A stretch of 7,770 nucleotides of DNA. It comes from an uncultured beta proteobacterium (GTDB taxonomy: Bacteria > Pseudomonadota > Gammaproteobacteria > Burkholderiales > SG8-39). The number at the start of each line of letters is the position of its first letter. The first letter of the stretch is position 1. Of the stretch, positions 5,321 through 7,770 are shown piece by piece. Location: positions 1 through 7,770 of the forward strand of contig CAIPUP010000330.1 in NCBI GenBank assembly GCA_903868285.1, written 5' to 3'. The notes beneath the pieces are model-generated. The model did no database searches. It saw only the letters and a list, made by a program, of their open reading frames with translations, and was not told the DNA's origin. The position numbers and the translations under genes were made by a program.

Positions 5321-6382
5321 TCATTCGGGCAAAGCGTAGGGCAGGGGGCGGAACTGCAGCGGCGTGCCGGTGGCACTGCCCAGATGCACTTGCGAGTGAT
5401 CACGGCTGCTGGTCTGCACCACCGCCAGTACATCGTGTCCGCCAGTTTGACCACCATACTCGGCCGGGGCTACCGCCAGCAGCATGCCATTGGCCTGGTC
5501 GCCGGTATCGTCGCTGAACAGCGCATCGCCAATGGCCGGCACGACACCGGCCGTGGCGGGAATGTGCGCCCGATACAGACGTCGCTTGACCTTGCCCAGA
5601 TGCTGGGTGCGGGCAACGATTTCCTGGCCGGTGTAACAACCCTTGCGGAACGACACGCCATCGATCAATTCCAGATTGCACATCTGCGGTGTGAACTGTT
5701 CTTGCGTGGCTGGTGTGATCAGCGGCAGGCCGGACTGAATATCCAGCCAGTCCCAGAAGGCAGCGTGCGTGGTGTTGGCGCTGCGCAGAGACTGCGTTGC
5801 CAGCCAGTCATCGACTGCGCTTTCGCTATCGGCCAGCAGATAGTGACGTTGCAGGCCATCACCGATGCGCAGCGACAGCCATTGACCCAGCCCGGTGACG
5901 GCGTGGCTGCGGCCTTGCCATGGAATGCTCGCGTTGGTTGATTCTGCAATCGAGGCCGCTGGCGCTGTGATGCCGATGCAACCCAGCAACGGTGTCTGCA
6001 CAATGCGGATGCTCACCTTGGCACGCAAGACGAACATCGTCAGGCGCTTGCGGATCGGTTCGGCCAGGCTGGCGGGCAACAGCAGATGAAATACCTCGGA
6101 TTCCCCTTGCGATACGCCACGCCAGATCAGAAAGCTGGCCAGCATGCGTCCCTTGGGACTGCAATAGGCACCACAACCCAGCTTGCCGGCGACCAAGGCC
6201 TGCACATCGCAGGTCAACTGGCCCTGCAGGAAGCTCTGCGCATCCGCGCCGGACACTTCCAGCACCGCATGCTGGGGCAGGGCGCACAGCTGGATGGTGT
6301 CCGGCGATGTGTCCGGCGATGGGATTGCGACGGGTGGGGTGTTCAGGGCGGCAGCGTTCAGATCGGACCAGCGCAGTGACAT
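5321..6382 (-). CDS. ygfZ: Folate-binding YgfZ-family protein (GcvT-like, Fe-S cluster maintenance)
   Basis: YgfZ is a cytoplasmic, tetrahydrofolate-dependent protein related to the glycine cleavage T protein and needed for full activity of certain iron-sulfur enzymes, including tRNA-modifying radical SAM enzymes. The signature KGCYTGQE (247-254) with the essential Cys249 is intact, within SFRKGCYTGQEIVARTQHLGKVKRRL. The GcvT-like N-terminal part shows FLQGQLTCDV (51-60) and CSPKGRMLASF (74-84). At 353 residues it is within the normal range. The first about 30 residues are not conserved in character and contain a duplicated SPDT; the conserved domain starts near CALPQHAVLEVSG. The ATG at 6382 is the natural start although its ribosome site is weak. 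It heads the minus-strand run with DUF4936 and the NRDE protein and is divergent from mltG. Confidence 0.93.
   Translation of the reverse strand: MSLRWSDLNAAALNTPPVAIPSPDTSPDTIQLCALPQHAVLEVSGADAQSFLQGQLTCDVQALVAGKLGCGAYCSPKGRMLASFLIWRGVSQGESEVFHLLLPASLAEPIRKRLTMFVLRAKVSIRIVQTPLLGCIGITAPAASIAESTNASIPWQGRSHAVTGLGQWLSLRIGDGLQRHYLLADSESAVDDWLATQSLRSANTTHAAFWDWLDIQSGLPLITPATQEQFTPQMCNLELIDGVSFRKGCYTGQEIVARTQHLGKVKRRLYRAHIPATAGVVPAIGDALFSDDTGDQANGMLLAVAPAEYGGQTGGHDVLAVVQTSSRDHSQVHLGSATGTPLQFRPLPYALPE
6297..6320 (-). repeat. Perfect 12-base tandem duplication in the ygfZ N terminus
   Basis: GTGTCCGGCGAT occurs twice without mismatch (6297-6308 and 6309-6320) and encodes SPDT-SPDT at residues 22-29 of YgfZ on the minus strand. 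The absence of mismatches suggests a recent duplication or active slippage. It lies in the variable region before the folate-binding domain, so protein function should tolerate it. Confidence 0.8.
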
Positions 6383-6390
6383 AGGCTCAG

Positions 6391-6435
6391 GAAAACCTTG
6401 GTAAGAAAAACCTTGCTCGGGAAAACATCAGGCGT
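6391..6435. repeat. Degenerate 15-base tandem repeat in the ygfZ leader
   Basis: Three consecutive 15-base units start at 6391, 6406 and 6421: GAAAACCTTGGTAAG, AAAAACCTTGCTCGG and GAAAACATCAGGCGT. The first two share 11 of 15 positions, including AAAACCTTG; the third keeps GAAAAC. They fall in the transcribed leader expected for ygfZ. They might be binding sites for a regulator spaced at one and a half helical turns, or decayed slippage products. Confidence 0.5.
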
Positions 6436-6455
6436 GAACAGACGACAACGACTTC

Positions 6456-6476
6456 AGGCCTTATTATATCGGCCGT
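6456..6476. promoter_or_regulatory. AT-rich core with overlapping divergent -10 boxes for ygfZ and mltG
   Basis: In an otherwise GC-rich 151-base divergent gap, TTATTATATC (6461-6470) is framed by GGCC on both sides (6457-6460 and 6471-6474). On the minus strand it contains a perfect TATAAT (6468-6463) pointing to ygfZ, with an expected leader of about 70-75 bases. On the plus strand it contains TATTAT (6462-6467) pointing to mltG, with a leader of about 60 bases. No good -35 box is present at the normal distance in either direction. If both are used they would compete for polymerase. The strength of the case is the base composition and the minus-strand hexamer; the plus-strand reading is weaker. 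Confidence 0.45.
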
Positions 6477-6481
6477 CCCCG

Positions 6482-6523
6482 GTAACCCCTTCCTTGTAAC
6501 CCCTGCCTCGTACCCTGTTCCCC
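6482..6523 (+). repeat. Degenerate 14-base tandem repeat in the mltG leader
   Basis: Three adjoining 14-base units begin at 6482, 6496 and 6510: GTAACCCCTTCCTT, GTAACCCCTGCCTC and GTACCCTGTTCCCC. The first two agree at 12 of 14 positions; the third agrees with each at 9 of 14 but keeps exact phase. The array fills the space between the AT-rich promoter core and the ribosome site of mltG, leaving an almost purine-free C/T tract in the message leader. Confidence 0.6.
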
Positions 6524-6536
6524 AGGATTCGCCTTG
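6524..6536 (+). promoter_or_regulatory. Ribosome binding site deciding a TTG start for mltG
   Basis: AGGA (6524-6527) precedes TTG (6534-6536) by six bases. The TTG opens the frame directly at the typical basic-then-hydrophobic N terminus of MltG, and no ATG or GTG lies in frame before the conserved part of that N terminus, so TTG is the best supported start. A TTG start commonly lowers translation, in line with a potentially harmful wall-cleaving enzyme. Confidence 0.7.
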
Positions 6537-7562
6537 CGCAAATTGTTTGCCCGACTCGTGCTGTTTGGTCTGCTGGCCGTGCTTGCCCTGGCCGGCTGGA
6601 TAGGCTGGCGTGCGCTGACGCCGGTCAGCGTGCCATCGAACGAAGTGGAGTTTTCGGTCCCGGCTGGCAGTTCCATTCGTGGCGCGGCGCGGCAGATGGC
6701 CGAGGCCGGTATCGGTATCTATTCCTGGGAGTTCGCGCTGTTGGCGCGTTTCAGCGGGCGCGGTACCACGGTCAAGGCGGGCAATTTTGTGATCAGTCGC
6801 GGCATCACGCCCTGGGGGCTGCTGGGCAAACTCAGTCGCGGCGAGTTCACGCAAGAGGAAGTCACGCTGATCGAGGGCTGGACCCTGATACAAATGCGCG
6901 AGGCCTTGAACAAACATCCGGCCTTGCGCCACGACAGCCGTGATATGTCGGCGGCGGAACTGCGACAGTACCTCGGCATTACCGACAAAGCGCTCGAGGG
7001 CTGGCTGTTCCCGGACACCTATCTGTTCCCCAAGGGTGAGAGCGATCTGAAGGTGCTGGCGCGGGCGCATCGCGCCATGCAGCGCGTCTTGAACGCCGCC
7101 TGGGAGGCACGTGACCCCACCCTGCCGTTGGCCTCGCGTTATGAGGCGCTGATCCTGGCGTCGATTGTCGAAAAGGAAACCGGCCGTGAAGCGGATCGAC
7201 CGAATGTCGCCAGCGTGTTCATCAACCGTCTGCGCAGCGGCATGCGACTGCAGACCGATCCGACGGTGATCTACGGCATCGGGCGCGATTTCGACGGCAA
7301 TCTGCGTCGCAGCGACTTGCAGCGTGACACCCCCTGGAACACCTATACCCGCGATGGTCTGCCACCGACGCCGATCGCCATGCCGGGCCTGGCCTCGTTG
7401 CGCGCCACACTCGGCCCGCCGAAAACCGATTACCTGTATTTCGTTGCCCGCGGTGATGGTACGAGCGAGTTCTCCAGCACGCTGGAGGCGCATAACCGGG
7501 CCGTCCATCGATTCCAGATCGCACCCTCGCGGCGCATCAACGAACGGGCGGCGAAGCCGTGA
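6534..7562 (+). CDS. mltG: Endolytic peptidoglycan transglycosylase MltG (YceG-like)
   Basis: MltG is an inner-membrane lytic transglycosylase that cuts nascent glycan strands and is thought to end their polymerisation. The 342-residue product opens with a short basic cytoplasmic stretch (RKLFAR) and one membrane segment at about 7-28, then a LysM-like region (VEFSVPAGSSIRGAARQM, 37-55) and the YceG domain. The catalytic block is intact: LILASIVEKETG (206-217) with the conserved Glu213/Glu215 pair, then RPNVASVFINRLRSGMRLQTDPTVIYG (222-248) and YTRDGLPPTPIAMPG near the C terminus. The protein is complete and of normal length. It is divergent from ygfZ and is followed by tmk with a TGATG overlap. 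The mltG-tmk pair (usually followed by holB, beyond this window) is a widespread proteobacterial arrangement. Confidence 0.96.
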   Translation: MRKLFARLVLFGLLAVLALAGWIGWRALTPVSVPSNEVEFSVPAGSSIRGAARQMAEAGIGIYSWEFALLARFSGRGTTVKAGNFVISRGITPWGLLGKLSRGEFTQEEVTLIEGWTLIQMREALNKHPALRHDSRDMSAAELRQYLGITDKALEGWLFPDTYLFPKGESDLKVLARAHRAMQRVLNAAWEARDPTLPLASRYEALILASIVEKETGREADRPNVASVFINRLRSGMRLQTDPTVIYGIGRDFDGNLRRSDLQRDTPWNTYTRDGLPPTPIAMPGLASLRATLGPPKTDYLYFVARGDGTSEFSSTLEAHNRAVHRFQIAPSRRINERAAKP

Positions 7563-7770
7563 TGGACACGCAGCATGCATCGGCGCATCGCCCCGCGCGT
7601 GGTCGGTTCATCACCGTGGAAGGCGTGGATGGCGCCGGCAAGAGCAGCCATATCGAGGCGATTGCGGCGCAAATCCGCGCTGCTGGCCACGAACTGGTGG
7701 TGACGCGCGAACCGGGTGGCACGCCGCTGGGTGAAACCTTGCGCCAGTTGCTGCTGACCGAAGCCATGGA
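7562..7770 (+). CDS. tmk: Thymidylate kinase Tmk, 3' end missing
   Basis: Tmk phosphorylates dTMP to dTDP in the cytoplasm, the committed step to dTTP shared by de novo and salvage routes. Only the first 69 residues are present; the frame stays open to the right edge. The P-loop reads GVDGAGKSS (21-29) within FITVEGVDGAGKSS, and the dTMP-binding TREPGGTPLGE (48-58) follows. Because the P-loop has Gly where the yeast and human enzymes have Arg, it should be of the bacterial type with catalytic arginines in the LID, which lies outside the window. The first 15 or so residues before the conserved strand are a little longer than in many homologues. The ATG at 7562 shares its A with the mltG stop, a sign of translational coupling. 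Confidence 0.95.
   Translation, partial: MDTQHASAHRPARGRFITVEGVDGAGKSSHIEAIAAQIRAAGHELVVTREPGGTPLGETLRQLLLTEAM

Noticed and set aside
6387..7580. Minus-strand open frame of 397 codons opposite mltG
   Set aside because: It mirrors the whole of mltG, runs through the divergent promoter gap, and has an arginine- and glutamine-rich composition with no recognisable motif.
1..7770. Mobile element, phage, defence or CRISPR system
   Set aside because: I found no transposase, integrase, nuclease or toxin-like protein, no terminal inverted repeats, and no repeat-spacer array; the genes are housekeeping or metabolic.

Overview
The window looks like a chromosomal segment of a GC-rich betaproteobacterium, probably Burkholderiales or a near relative. 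The grounds are the gene order (NRDE protein, DUF4936, ygfZ divergent from mltG-tmk), high GC by eye, and protein sequences typical of that group. I see no tRNA or rRNA gene, insertion sequence, phage gene or CRISPR array. The tadA gene is cut by the left edge and tmk by the right edge.

Layout. (1) Plus strand, 1-935: the 3' part of tadA, the tRNA wobble adenosine deaminase, overlaps by ATGA a small YkuD-fold protein with a complete catalytic motif but no signal peptide. (2) Minus strand, read from 4064 to 938: a fused class II aldolase/short-chain dehydrogenase is followed by mtnA, the methylthioribose-1-phosphate isomerase. It ends tail to tail with the YkuD gene. (3) Minus strand, read from 6382 to 4171: ygfZ, a DUF4936 protein and an NRDE/TANGO2-like protein form a compact operon. 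(4) Plus strand, 6534-7770: mltG, a lytic transglycosylase with a TTG start, is followed by tmk, thymidylate kinase, with a one-base stop/start overlap. The divergent gap 6383-6533 holds AT-rich promoter-like sequence and two short degenerate repeat arrays.

How the genes fit together. The most interesting unit is mtnA with the aldolase/SDR fusion. MtnA makes a 1-phosphoketose (methylthioribulose-1-phosphate, or 5-deoxyribulose-1-phosphate from 5'-deoxyadenosine). The aldolase is of the kind that splits such sugars into DHAP and a short aldehyde, and the attached SDR could oxidise or reduce that aldehyde. This has the shape of a DHAP-shunt salvage route for S-adenosylmethionine by-products, with the last two steps fused in one polypeptide. 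The kinase, nucleosidase or phosphorylase that would feed it is not in the window. The leaderless YkuD protein may be a cytoplasmic LD-carboxypeptidase of peptidoglycan recycling rather than a periplasmic crosslinker.

A second theme is short tandem duplication with units of 12 to 15 bases. It recurs at five places: the 5' end of the YkuD gene, the aldolase linker, the ygfZ N terminus, and both leaders of the ygfZ/mltG gap.
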